Of a DNA stretch of 9,164 nucleotides, positions 1 to 6,242 are shown one piece after another (position 1 is the stretch's first letter; each line of letters opens with the position of its first letter). The stretch covers positions 1 through 9,164 of the forward strand of contig CAVKHY010000094.1 in assembly GCA_963656345.1 (NCBI GenBank), read 5' to 3'. Below the pieces are notes generated by a model. It had not been told where the DNA came from. It worked only from the letters and a program-made list of their open reading frames with translations, and ran no database searches. Position numbers and translations under genes: made by a program. Source of the stretch: CAKUFA01 sp963656345 (GTDB lineage Bacteria > Bacillota > Clostridia > Christensenellales > Aristaeellaceae).

Positions 1-135
1 GCTGTGATCACCGCCGCTGTTTCCTGCATGATGGAAGAGGGGACTGCCTTCACTGTGCGTCACGTGCGCCGTATTTCCAATGCGCCTGCCTGGCAGAAGG
101 CCGGCCGGGAAGAACAGATCTACAGCCGTTTTTAA
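1..135 (+). CDS. 3' end of small decarboxylase subunit (delta/OadG or epsilon type), 5' partial
   Basis: Reading frame 1 is open from the left edge to a TAA at 133-135 and gives the last 44 residues of a protein. The tail carries a V-R-x-V-R-R-I stretch followed by AW-x-K-AGREEQIYSRF, a basic and tryptophan-containing ending that matches, from memory, the C-termini of OadG-like, delta and epsilon subunits of Na+-translocating decarboxylases. In this family the small subunit anchors and assembles the soluble carboxyltransferase and biotin carrier on the membrane beta subunit. The neighbours agree: the biotin carrier starts 26 bases downstream and the beta subunit follows. Too little is visible to tell a delta subunit (about 110 residues, with an N-terminal membrane helix) from the short epsilon subunit known in Veillonella methylmalonyl-CoA decarboxylase. 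The start lies outside the window. Confidence 0.72.
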   Translation, partial: AVITAAVSCMMEEGTAFTVRHVRRISNAPAWQKAGREEQIYSRF

Positions 136-145
136 GATGAAAAAC

Positions 146-152
146 GAGGAGG
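146..152 (+). promoter_or_regulatory. ribosome binding site of the biotin carrier gene
   Basis: GAGGAGG lies nine bases before the ATG at 162. This is close to an ideal Shine-Dalgarno and fixes the start of the biotin carrier. Confidence 0.8.
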
Positions 153-161
153 ATTTTCAAA

Positions 162-551
162 ATGCGTAAGTTCAACATTACCGTTAATGGTCAGGCTTAT
201 GAAGTTGAAGTAGAAGAAGTAGGCGGCGCCCCTACCGCTGCTCCTGTACGTGCTGCCGCTCCCGTGGCTGCCCCTGTTGCTGCTGCTCCTGTGGCCGCTG
301 CAGCCCCTGCTGCTAAGGCCGCTCCTGCGGTTGCCGGCGGCGAACCCGTGAAGGCTCCCATGCCCGGCAACATCCTGGATGTTAAGGTCAAGGCTGGCGA
401 CAAGGTGACCACCGGTCAGGCACTGTGCGTGCTGGAAGCTATGAAGATGGAAAATGAAATTCCCGCTCCTCATGATGGCGTAGTGGCTCAGGTTGTTGTT
501 ACCAAGGGCGCAACGGTGGAAGCCGGCGACGTTCTGGTGACCCTTGCTTAA
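162..551 (+). CDS. biotin carrier (gamma) subunit of Na+-translocating decarboxylase
   Basis: A 129-residue biotinyl protein that carries CO2 from the carboxyltransferase to the membrane beta subunit. Seen in the sequence: a short N-terminal segment (residues 1-22, MRKFNITVNG start), a flexible Ala/Pro-rich linker (about 23-60), and a C-terminal biotinyl domain (about 62-129) containing EAMKM, with the biotin-accepting lysine at residue 95 about 35 residues from the end, as is usual. The length and three-part plan match the free carriers of methylmalonyl-CoA and glutaconyl-CoA decarboxylases (MmdC, GcdC) and resemble the 1.3S subunit of transcarboxylase. In many proteobacterial oxaloacetate decarboxylases this domain is instead fused to the end of OadA; the alpha subunit here lacks it, so this protein probably serves it in trans. 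The strong SD at 146-152 supports the ATG at 162. It needs biotinylation by a BirA-type ligase not seen here. Confidence 0.93.
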   Translation: MRKFNITVNGQAYEVEVEEVGGAPTAAPVRAAAPVAAPVAAAPVAAAAPAAKAAPAVAGGEPVKAPMPGNILDVKVKAGDKVTTGQALCVLEAMKMENEIPAPHDGVVAQVVVTKGATVEAGDVLVTLA

Positions 552-592
552 GGCTGAAGCCCGCATAGCTGCAATGAAAGTGAGCTGATACG

Positions 593-2053
593 ATGCATAT
601 TAACGTTTTCCAGACGCTTGCAGATTTGTATGCGTCCTCAGGCATCGCAGCATATGTGGCGGATCCCGGAACACTGATCATGGTCGGTGTGGCATGTGTG
701 TTGCTGTACCTGGCCATTGTGAAGCAGTTCGAGCCGCTGCTGCTTTTGCCTATTGCCTTTGGTATGCTGCTGACTAACCTGCTGGGCAGCGATGTGTTCC
801 ATGAGGAACTGTTCGCAGGCGGTCATGTGAACTGGTCGTTGTTTGGCGGTGCCACATTGGTCAATTCGGCGGATCTGATTGGTCTGGGTACGCTGACCGT
901 CAATGCGGCAGGCGCTGTGATGACGGAAGCCAATCAGGTGATTGGTCATGTGACTTCCACCCTGACGGAAGCTGTTCGCCTGACGGAAACCGGCGCTCTG
1001 GTGAGCGTGGCCAACGGCACGGTGCTGTTTGATACCATCAACGTGGTGATGGACAGTGAGTGCTACCTGGCGAACGGTCTGGTCTATGATGCACTGGGCA
1101 CCTGGGTAGCCAATAGCGGCAAGGTGATTTCCGCCGGTCTGCTGGACTACCTGTACTTGGGCGTTAAGCTGGGCATTTATCCCTGCTTGATCTTCATGGG
1201 CGTTGGTGCTTCTACGGACTTTGGCCCCTTGATTGCCAACCCCAAGACCCTGCTGCTGGGCGCTGCTGCACAGCTGGGCATTTTCGTCACCTTCATCGGT
1301 GCCTATGCCCTCTTCGGCTTTACCGGTGCTGAGTCCGGTGCTATCGGTATCATCGGCGGTGCTGACGGTCCTACCGCTATTTGGCTGACCGGCAAGCTGG
1401 CACCCCACCTCTTGGGACCCATTGCCGTGGCTGCTTACAGCTACATGGCACTGGTTCCTGTGATTCAGCCTCCCATCATGAAAGCTCTGACCACCAAGAA
1501 GGAACGTCAGATCGTGATGGAGCAGCTGGCTCCCGTTACCAAGAAGCAGAAGATTCTCTTCCCCATTGTGGTAACGATTCTGGTTTCTCTGCTGCTGCCC
1601 TCCGCAACGCCTCTGGTTGGCTGTTTGATGCTGGGTAACCTGATGAAGGAATGCGGCGTGGTGGAACGTCTGAACAAGACGGCTCAGAACGAACTGATGA
1701 ACATTGTCACCATCTTCCTGGGCATTACGGTAGGCGCTACGGCTACGGCCTCCACCTTCCTGTCTGTCCGCACGCTGGAGATCATCGCACTGGGCATTGT
1801 GGCCTTTGGCATGGGTACTGCCGGCGGTGTGCTGCTGGCCAAGCTCATGAACAAGCTCAGCGGTGGCAAGATCAATCCTCTGATCGGTTCTGCCGGCGTG
1901 TCCGCTGTGCCTATGGCTGCCCGCGTATCCCAGAAGGTTGGTCAGCAGGAGAACCCCGGCAACTTCCTGCTGATGCATGCTATGGGTCCTAACGTGGCTG
2001 GCGTTATCGGTTCTGCTATTGCCGCCGGTGTGCTGCTGAGCATGTTCGGCTAA
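593..2053 (+). CDS. oadB: Na+-translocating decarboxylase beta subunit (membrane Na+ pump, OadB/MmdB/GcdB family)
   Basis: A 486-residue integral membrane protein that decarboxylates carboxybiotin and couples this to Na+ export. Seen: an N-terminal hydrophobic segment (about 28-60), the block FMGVGASTDFGPL (201-213), the GIIGGADGPTAIW motif (252-264), whose Asp (residue 257) corresponds to the Na+-binding Asp of Klebsiella OadB, PLIGSAGVSAVPMAAR (429-444) with the conserved serine region, and MHAMGPNVAGVIGSAIAAG (461-479). These are the family's most conserved stretches. The protein is longer than Klebsiella OadB (433 residues) because the variable region between residues about 65 and 180 is large. 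The ATG at 593 has only a weak GTGAG-like SD about eight bases upstream, so coupling to the biotin gene, 41 bases away, is possible. The family call is firm; whether the partner acid is oxaloacetate or methylmalonyl-CoA is not decided by this subunit. Confidence 0.93.
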   Translation: MHINVFQTLADLYASSGIAAYVADPGTLIMVGVACVLLYLAIVKQFEPLLLLPIAFGMLLTNLLGSDVFHEELFAGGHVNWSLFGGATLVNSADLIGLGTLTVNAAGAVMTEANQVIGHVTSTLTEAVRLTETGALVSVANGTVLFDTINVVMDSECYLANGLVYDALGTWVANSGKVISAGLLDYLYLGVKLGIYPCLIFMGVGASTDFGPLIANPKTLLLGAAAQLGIFVTFIGAYALFGFTGAESGAIGIIGGADGPTAIWLTGKLAPHLLGPIAVAAYSYMALVPVIQPPIMKALTTKKERQIVMEQLAPVTKKQKILFPIVVTILVSLLLPSATPLVGCLMLGNLMKECGVVERLNKTAQNELMNIVTIFLGITVGATATASTFLSVRTLEIIALGIVAFGMGTAGGVLLAKLMNKLSGGKINPLIGSAGVSAVPMAARVSQKVGQQENPGNFLLMHAMGPNVAGVIGSAIAAGVLLSMFG

Positions 2054-2061
2054 TCTTCCGT

Positions 2062-2091
2062 GGCAGCAGGGGGGAGACATTCCCTGCTGCC
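2062..2091 (+). other. perfect 10-bp hairpin between beta and alpha subunit genes
   Basis: GGCAGCAGGG (2062-2071) pairs perfectly with CCCTGCTGCC (2082-2091) around a 10-base loop. Only TTT follows, five bases or less downstream, so it lacks the long T-run of a classic terminator. It sits between the beta stop codon (2051-2053) and the alpha SD (2111-2118). Likely roles are mRNA stabilisation, a processing boundary, or partial termination that sets the beta to alpha ratio. The structure is seen; the role is inferred. Confidence 0.7.
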
Positions 2092-2110
2092 GGGTTTCCC
2101 TGATTGCAGA

Positions 2111-2118
2111 TAAGGAGG
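2111..2118 (+). promoter_or_regulatory. ribosome binding site of oadA
   Basis: TAAGGAGG lies eight bases before the ATG at 2127. This is a near-perfect Shine-Dalgarno and fixes the alpha subunit start. Confidence 0.82.
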
Positions 2119-2126
2119 CTATTCCT

Positions 2127-3527
2127 ATGGCAAAGGTAAAAATTACTGATACCATTCTGCGTGACGGTCATCAGTCCCAGGCCGCTACGCGGATGCGTAC
2201 CGATGAAATGCTGCCTGCTCTGGCGAAGCTGGACAAGGTAGGCTATTATTCTCTGGAGTGCTGGGGCGGCGCTACCTACGATGCCTGCATTCGTTTCCTG
2301 AATGAGGATCCGTGGGAGCGTCTGCGCCTGCTGAAGGCCGGTCTGCCGAATACCAAGACCCAGATGCTGCTGCGTGGTCAGAACCTGCTGGGCTATCGTC
2401 CCTATTCCGACGATGTGGTTGACTTCTTTGTGAAGAAGGCTGTGGAGAACGGCATTGACATCATCCGCTGCTTCGATGCACTGAATGACCTGCGCAATAT
2501 GGAGACTGCCGTGAAGGCCACCAAGAAGTATGGCGGAACGGCAGAAATCGCCATGAGCTACACCGAGTCTCCTGTGCATAATGAGGATTACTTCGTGAAG
2601 CTGGCTGTGGACATCGAGAAGATGGGTGCCGACCTGATCTGCATCAAGGACATGGCCAACCTGCTGCTGCCCTACAAGGCTTACAGCCTGGTGAAGCGGC
2701 TGAAGAAGGAAACCAGCCTGCCCATCGTCGTGCACACTCACAATACCACCGGTACCGGCGACATGGTGCTGCTGAAGGCCATCGAAGCAGGTGCTGACGT
2801 GGTGGATACCTGCCTGAGCCCGCTGGCCAGCGGTACTTCTCAGCCCGCTACTGAGTCTCTGGTGGCTACCCTGAAGGGTACCGAGTATGATACCGGCTTT
2901 GATCTGGATCTGCTCAGCGACCTGGCAGGCTATTTCCGCGGCGTGGCTGATCGCCTGACGGCTGACGGCTGGCGTGATCCTTCCCGTGTCCTTGGCGTGG
3001 ACGTGAAGACCCTGCAGTATCAGGTTCCCGGCGGCATGCTGTCCAACCTGATTGGTCAGCTGAAGCAGGCCAACGCTATGGACAAGTATTATGACGTGCT
3101 GGCTGAAGTGCCGCGGGTTCGTAAGGACTTCGGTTATCCGCCACTGGTCACGCCTACCTCCCAGATTGTGGGCACGCAGGCCGTGATGAACGTGCTTTAT
3201 GGCGAGCGTTACAAGATGGTGCCCAAGGAAAGCAAGGGTCTGCTTCGCGGCGAATATGGCAAGCTGCCGGCACCTGTCAACGAAGAAGTGCGCAAGAAGT
3301 GCATCGGCAATGACAAGGTTATTACCTGCCGCTTCGCCGATACCCTGCCGCCGGAACTGGACAAGCTGAAGGCAGAAATGCAGCAGTGGTATGAAAAGGA
3401 TGAGGACGTGCTGACCTATGCCATGTTCCCCAAGGTAGCTCCCAAGTTCTTTGAGTACCGTGCAGCCAAGGAAAAGCACGTGGACAGCACCATGCTGAAC
3501 AAGGCTGACAAGACGATGCCCGTGTAA
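2127..3527 (+). CDS. oadA: oxaloacetate decarboxylase alpha subunit, carboxyltransferase without biotin domain
   Basis: A 466-residue cytoplasmic carboxyltransferase that moves the carboxyl group of oxaloacetate to biotin, leaving pyruvate. Seen: the HMGL-like TIM barrel start DTILRDGHQS (8-17), ECWGGATYDAC (44-54), CFDALND (115-121), CIKDM (172-176), VVHTHNTTGTG (201-211) and LASGTSQPATE (233-243). Asp13, Lys174, His203 and His205 line up with the metal ligands and active-site lysine reported for the Vibrio cholerae enzyme. The conserved C-terminal part (about 285-450) is also present. The protein ends there, with no Ala/Pro linker and no MKM biotin motif, whereas fused OadA proteins are about 590 residues. 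The biotin carrier is encoded at 162-551. Close relatives with the same fold are pyruvate carboxylase subunit B and the 5S subunit of transcarboxylase, so an exchange role with pyruvate is possible. Confidence 0.92.
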   Translation: MAKVKITDTILRDGHQSQAATRMRTDEMLPALAKLDKVGYYSLECWGGATYDACIRFLNEDPWERLRLLKAGLPNTKTQMLLRGQNLLGYRPYSDDVVDFFVKKAVENGIDIIRCFDALNDLRNMETAVKATKKYGGTAEIAMSYTESPVHNEDYFVKLAVDIEKMGADLICIKDMANLLLPYKAYSLVKRLKKETSLPIVVHTHNTTGTGDMVLLKAIEAGADVVDTCLSPLASGTSQPATESLVATLKGTEYDTGFDLDLLSDLAGYFRGVADRLTADGWRDPSRVLGVDVKTLQYQVPGGMLSNLIGQLKQANAMDKYYDVLAEVPRVRKDFGYPPLVTPTSQIVGTQAVMNVLYGERYKMVPKESKGLLRGEYGKLPAPVNEEVRKKCIGNDKVITCRFADTLPPELDKLKAEMQQWYEKDEDVLTYAMFPKVAPKFFEYRAAKEKHVDSTMLNKADKTMPV

Positions 3528-3591
3528 TCGTCAAAGTTCCTCATGATGTGTATCGGAGACGTTTGCCGCCGTTATGCATAGATAGCAAAAG

Positions 3592-3598
3592 AAAGAGG
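3592..3598 (+). promoter_or_regulatory. ribosome binding site that decides the pckA start
   Basis: AAAGAGG lies nine bases before the ATG at 3608. It selects this ATG over an in-frame GTG at 3548, which would add 20 residues with no likeness to the family. Confidence 0.7.
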
Positions 3599-3607
3599 TT
3601 TGCAACA

Positions 3608-5215
3608 ATGGCTGATCTTGATTTGACCAAGTATGGCATTACCGGCACGACGGAAGTTGTGTATAATCCTTCCTATGAAGAGTTGTTTACCGAAGAAACC
3701 AAGCCTGAGCTGAAAGGCTATGAAGTAGGTCAGGTTTCCGAACTGGGTGCCGTGAATGTTATGACCGGTATTTACACCGGCCGCAGCCCCAAGGACAAGT
3801 ATCTGGTAGTGGATGAGAACAGCAAGGACACCGTTTGGTGGACTTCTCCCGAGTTCAAGAACGACAATCATCCCATGACGCAGGATACTTGGAAGGCTGT
3901 GAAGGAGCTGGCTACCAAGGAACTGTGCAACAAGAAGCTGTATGTAGTGGATGCCTTCTGCGGCGCCAACAAGGACACCCGCATGGCCATCCGCTTCATC
4001 GTGGAAGTTGCTTGGCAGGCTCACTTCGTGACCAATATGTTCATCAAGCCCACCGCTGAAGAGCTGAAGGACTTCAAGCCTGACTTCGTAGTGTACAATG
4101 CCTCCAAGGCAAAGGTGGAGAACTATAAGGAACTGGGCCTCAACTCCGAGACCTGCGTAGCCTTCAACATCACCAGCCGTGAACAGGTGATCATCAACAC
4201 CTGGTACGGCGGCGAAATGAAGAAGGGCATGTTCTCCATGATGAACTACTACCTGCCCCTCAAGGGCATCGCCTCCATGCACTGCTCTGCCAACACCGAT
4301 ATGGAAGGCAAGAACACGGCCATCTTCTTCGGCCTGTCCGGCACCGGCAAGACCACCCTGTCTACCGATCCTAAGCGTCTGCTGATCGGCGATGATGAGC
4401 ACGGCTGGGATGACAACGGCGTATTTAACTTCGAAGGCGGCTGCTATGCCAAGGTCATTAACCTGGATAAGGACTCTGAGCCTGACATCTACAACGCCAT
4501 TAAGCGCAATGCTCTGCTGGAGAATGTGACCCTGGACAAGGACGGCAAGATCGACTTTGCTGATAAGTCTGTGACGGAGAACACCCGCGTGTCCTACCCC
4601 ATTGACCACATCAAGAACATTGTCCGCCCCATCTCCTCTGCTCCCGCTGCCAAGAATGTGATCTTCCTGTCTGCTGATGCATTCGGCGTTCTGCCCCCTG
4701 TGTCTATCCTGACTCCTGAGCAGACCAAGTATTACTTCCTGTCCGGCTTCACTGCTAAGCTGGCTGGCACCGAGCGCGGCATTACCGAGCCTACGCCTAC
4801 TTTCTCTGCTTGCTTCGGCCAGGCCTTCCTGGAGCTGCATCCCACCAAGTACGGCGAAGAACTGGTGAAGAAGATGGAAGCCAACGGCGCAAAGGCCTAC
4901 TTGGTGAACACCGGCTGGAATGGCACCGGCAAGCGTATCTCCATCAAGGATACCCGTGGCATTATCGATGCTATTCTCAGCGGCGACATCCTGAAGGCCC
5001 CCACCAAGAAGATTCCTTACTTCGACTTCGAAGTGCCTACCGAACTGCCTGGTGTTGATTCCGGCATTTTGGATCCTCGCGATACCTATGCCGACAAGAC
5101 CGAATGGGAGACCAAGGCACAGGATCTGGCTTCTCGCTTCGTGAAGAACTTCGAGAAGTACACGGGCAACGATGCCGGCAAGGCACTGGTTGCAGCTGGT
5201 CCTAAGACCAAGTAA
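3608..5215 (+). CDS. pckA: phosphoenolpyruvate carboxykinase (ATP)
   Basis: A 535-residue cytoplasmic enzyme interconverting oxaloacetate + ATP and PEP + CO2 + ADP. The length fits the ATP-type family (E. coli 540). Seen: TGRSPKDK (57-64) for oxaloacetate binding, MHCSAN (224-229), the P-loop GLSGTGKTTLS (242-252), the metal-binding GDDEHGW (261-267), ENTR (324-327) with the active-site arginine, and the adenine-side NTGWNGTGK (434-442). All key residues appear intact. It starts 80 bases after oadA on the same strand with no clear promoter in between, so it is probably read from the same transcript, and it is closed by the terminator at 5230-5273. In fermenters the enzyme often runs toward oxaloacetate, conserving ATP; which way it runs here is not shown by sequence. 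Lysine is coded almost only by AAG, a sign of high expression. Confidence 0.97.
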   Translation: MADLDLTKYGITGTTEVVYNPSYEELFTEETKPELKGYEVGQVSELGAVNVMTGIYTGRSPKDKYLVVDENSKDTVWWTSPEFKNDNHPMTQDTWKAVKELATKELCNKKLYVVDAFCGANKDTRMAIRFIVEVAWQAHFVTNMFIKPTAEELKDFKPDFVVYNASKAKVENYKELGLNSETCVAFNITSREQVIINTWYGGEMKKGMFSMMNYYLPLKGIASMHCSANTDMEGKNTAIFFGLSGTGKTTLSTDPKRLLIGDDEHGWDDNGVFNFEGGCYAKVINLDKDSEPDIYNAIKRNALLENVTLDKDGKIDFADKSVTENTRVSYPIDHIKNIVRPISSAPAAKNVIFLSADAFGVLPPVSILTPEQTKYYFLSGFTAKLAGTERGITEPTPTFSACFGQAFLELHPTKYGEELVKKMEANGAKAYLVNTGWNGTGKRISIKDTRGIIDAILSGDILKAPTKKIPYFDFEVPTELPGVDSGILDPRDTYADKTEWETKAQDLASRFVKNFEKYTGNDAGKALVAAGPKTK

Positions 5216-5450
5216 TCGAATAGACAACGAAACCACCGATGGAAAAGCAGGAATGCCGATTCATCGGTGGTTTTGTCATTTTGCGAAATATAGTCAATCA
5301 TGAAGCAGATCATCAGCAAACCTAGGATGGCCTTGGGGGAATCGAAAGTCCTTCAATGAAAACAGCTTCACTCGAAACCTGATGCAAAATGCAATTGACT
5401 AACGGGGACTTCTTCTTTTTCCATTCGAAAGGCAGGATGAGAATCGGAAT
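5216..5450. other. intergenic stretch between convergent pckA and the Xre-type gene
   Basis: 235 bases separate the stop codons of two convergent genes. The first third holds the pckA terminator. In the rest, both strands contain only short frames with no start supported by an SD and no recognisable motif. I see no terminator for the minus-strand gene here. Confidence 0.6.
5230..5275 (+). terminator. rho-independent terminator after pckA
   Basis: AAACCACCGATG (5230-5241) pairs perfectly with CATCGGTGGTTT (5262-5273), a 12-bp stem. The 20-base loop can form a small inner stem GCA/TGC closed by GGAA. The right arm runs into TTTTGTCATTTT. It begins 14 bases after the pckA stop. The T-rich side is only on the plus strand, so it acts mainly on pckA transcripts. 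Confidence 0.9.
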
Positions 5451-5963
5451 TCATCTCCTCTTTCCAGTGATTACGATTCCTAAAGCAGAGAGAACAAAGA
5501 CAAACGGTGCTATCCTCACGAAGATAAATTCGAATCCATGCAATATTGTCCCTGCAACGGCAAGCTCCGGATTATGATAATCCCATTGCAGATAAGAACC
5601 TTGCATAGCTGCAAGAGCGATCAATATGATGACTGTGAGTACGCATAATGTGATAAGCAGCAAACGGATGACTTTTAATTTGGTCATGCTCTTCTTTGCC
5701 AGCTGCAAATTGATCACTTCTAACTTTTCGGATATTGACTTTAGGTCATCTGTCAGCGGCTCCGCTACAGATTCTCCAAGCAATGCGCCTACAGAAGTAT
5801 TCAATTTATCTGCCAAAGCAATCAGCATGGAAGAATCAGGGACTGATAATCCATGCTCCCATTTTGATACAGTTTGTCTTACCACATTCAGTTTAATGGC
5901 AAGGTCTTCTTGGGATAGTCCTTTGGCTTTTCGAATTCTTTGAATGTTTTCACTGAGCATCAT
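5451..5963 (-). CDS. Xre-type helix-turn-helix regulator with two C-terminal membrane segments
   Basis: A 170-residue protein. Residues about 5-60 form a Cro/C1-type HTH (SENIQRIRKAKGLSQEDLA, then RQTVSKWEHG, then ALADKLNTSVGALLGE), which normally binds a DNA operator as a dimer. A linker with a helical look (65-95) leads to a strongly hydrophobic segment (about 97-119) and a second one (about 146-166), ending in basic GKRR. So it is probably a membrane-tethered regulator; its signal and target genes are unknown. SD GGGAGG (5969-5974) precedes two adjacent ATGs (5963 and 5960). I chose 5963 because it gives an ATGA overlap with an upstream open frame; 5960 has slightly better spacing. An in-frame GTG at 5969 overlaps the SD and is unlikely. 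The gene is convergent with pckA and more A+T rich with mixed AAA/AAG lysines, unlike its left neighbours, which could mean separate origin. Confidence 0.85.
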   Translation of the reverse strand: MMLSENIQRIRKAKGLSQEDLAIKLNVVRQTVSKWEHGLSVPDSSMLIALADKLNTSVGALLGESVAEPLTDDLKSISEKLEVINLQLAKKSMTKLKVIRLLLITLCVLTVIILIALAAMQGSYLQWDYHNPELAVAGTILHGFEFIFVRIAPFVFVLSALGIVITGKRR

Positions 5964-5968
5964 CCGCA

Positions 5969-5974
5969 CCTCCC
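5969..5974 (-). promoter_or_regulatory. ribosome binding site of the Xre-type gene
   Basis: GGGAGG on the minus strand, in the run AGGGAGGTGCGG before ATGATG. It lies five bases from the first ATG and eight from the second, so it excludes the GTG that overlaps it but does not separate the two ATGs. Confidence 0.7.
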
Positions 5975-6068
5975 TTTTTTGATGGCATTATTGTAATCCA
6001 AAATGTGCCGTTGCCGCAGGCAAGAATGTATAGGCGGCCATTTTTTGAGGTCGAATTCAACATGTTCA

Positions 6069-6087
6069 TATAGTTCTATAACGTTAT
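6069..6087. promoter_or_regulatory. overlapping palindromes, possible operator of the Xre-type gene
   Basis: TATAG-TT-CTATA (6069-6080) and ATAACGTTAT (6078-6087) are perfect inverted repeats that share three bases. They lie about 105-125 bases before the Xre-type start. Xre proteins bind short palindromes, often near their own promoters. The symmetry is seen; the operator role is a guess. Confidence 0.3.
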
Positions 6088-6182
6088 CCGGAATCAAATC
6101 GGCGTATTCGTTTCAAGCATCATGATCATCTTTGAACTTTTGCGTCTTGCAAAGTGGCTCTGCTGTTTTGCCAACACGCTAA

Positions 6183-6211
6183 ATCGGCAGCAAAGAAAGC
6201 TTGCTGCCGAT
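6183..6211 (-). terminator. hairpin after the kinase gene, likely terminator
   Basis: ATCGGCAGCAA (6183-6193) pairs perfectly with TTGCTGCCGAT (6201-6211), an 11-bp stem with a 7-base loop, 31 bases beyond the kinase stop. On the minus strand it is followed only by TTT and then mixed sequence, so termination may be weak or partly Rho-dependent. The plus-strand side is T-rich but less orderly and has no gene to end. Confidence 0.55.
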
Positions 6212-6242
6212 AATTGTATTCTTTTCTGCCCGGTAAATACGC

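Larger units (their letters stand above)
5960..6112 (-). pseudogene. possible remnant reading frame upstream of and overlapping the Xre-type gene
   Basis: After a TGA at 6113-6115, the minus strand is open for 50 codons to a TGA at 5960-5962, which overlaps the Xre-type ATG as ATGA. The product contains NVIELYEHVEFDLKKW and looks protein-like, but it has no ATG or GTG start with an SD. It may be the 3' end of a broken gene once coupled to the regulator. I do not recognise a family, and a chance frame of this length is quite possible. Confidence 0.2.
5964..6242. other. intergenic stretch upstream of the Xre-type gene and downstream of the kinase
   Basis: 279 bases that should contain the promoter of the minus-strand Xre-type gene and the terminator of the kinase operon. 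Seen: a hairpin (6183-6211), short palindromes (6069-6087 and 6122-6129), and a TACAAT-like -10 candidate near the start of the gene without a good -35. No gene is convincing apart from the weak frame at 5960-6112. Confidence 0.5.

Noticed and set aside
230..345. Repetitive GCTGCTCCTGTG-like stretch as a DNA repeat
   Set aside because: It encodes the Ala/Pro linker of the biotin carrier; the repetition follows from the protein sequence.
638..2155. Open minus-strand frame of about 500 codons opposite the beta subunit gene
   Set aside because: It mirrors a strongly codon-biased real gene that avoids TTA, CTA and TCA; the product is low-complexity, Gln/His rich and has no known motif.
2016..3479. 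Open minus-strand frame of about 490 codons opposite oadA
   Set aside because: It is a shadow of oadA caused by codon bias. It has no SD-supported start and no motif.
3548..3607. Upstream GTG start that would extend PckA by 20 residues
   Set aside because: The extension is unlike the family, and the SD at 3592-3598 points to the ATG at 3608.
3572..5236. Open minus-strand frame of about 550 codons opposite pckA
   Set aside because: It is antisense to an intact, well-recognised PEP carboxykinase and runs through its terminator. The open frame follows from the rarity of certain codons in pckA.
6013..6046. GCCGC/GCGGC hairpin followed by six Ts on the plus strand
   Set aside because: The stem is only 5 bp with a 16-base loop, and no plus-strand gene ends before it.
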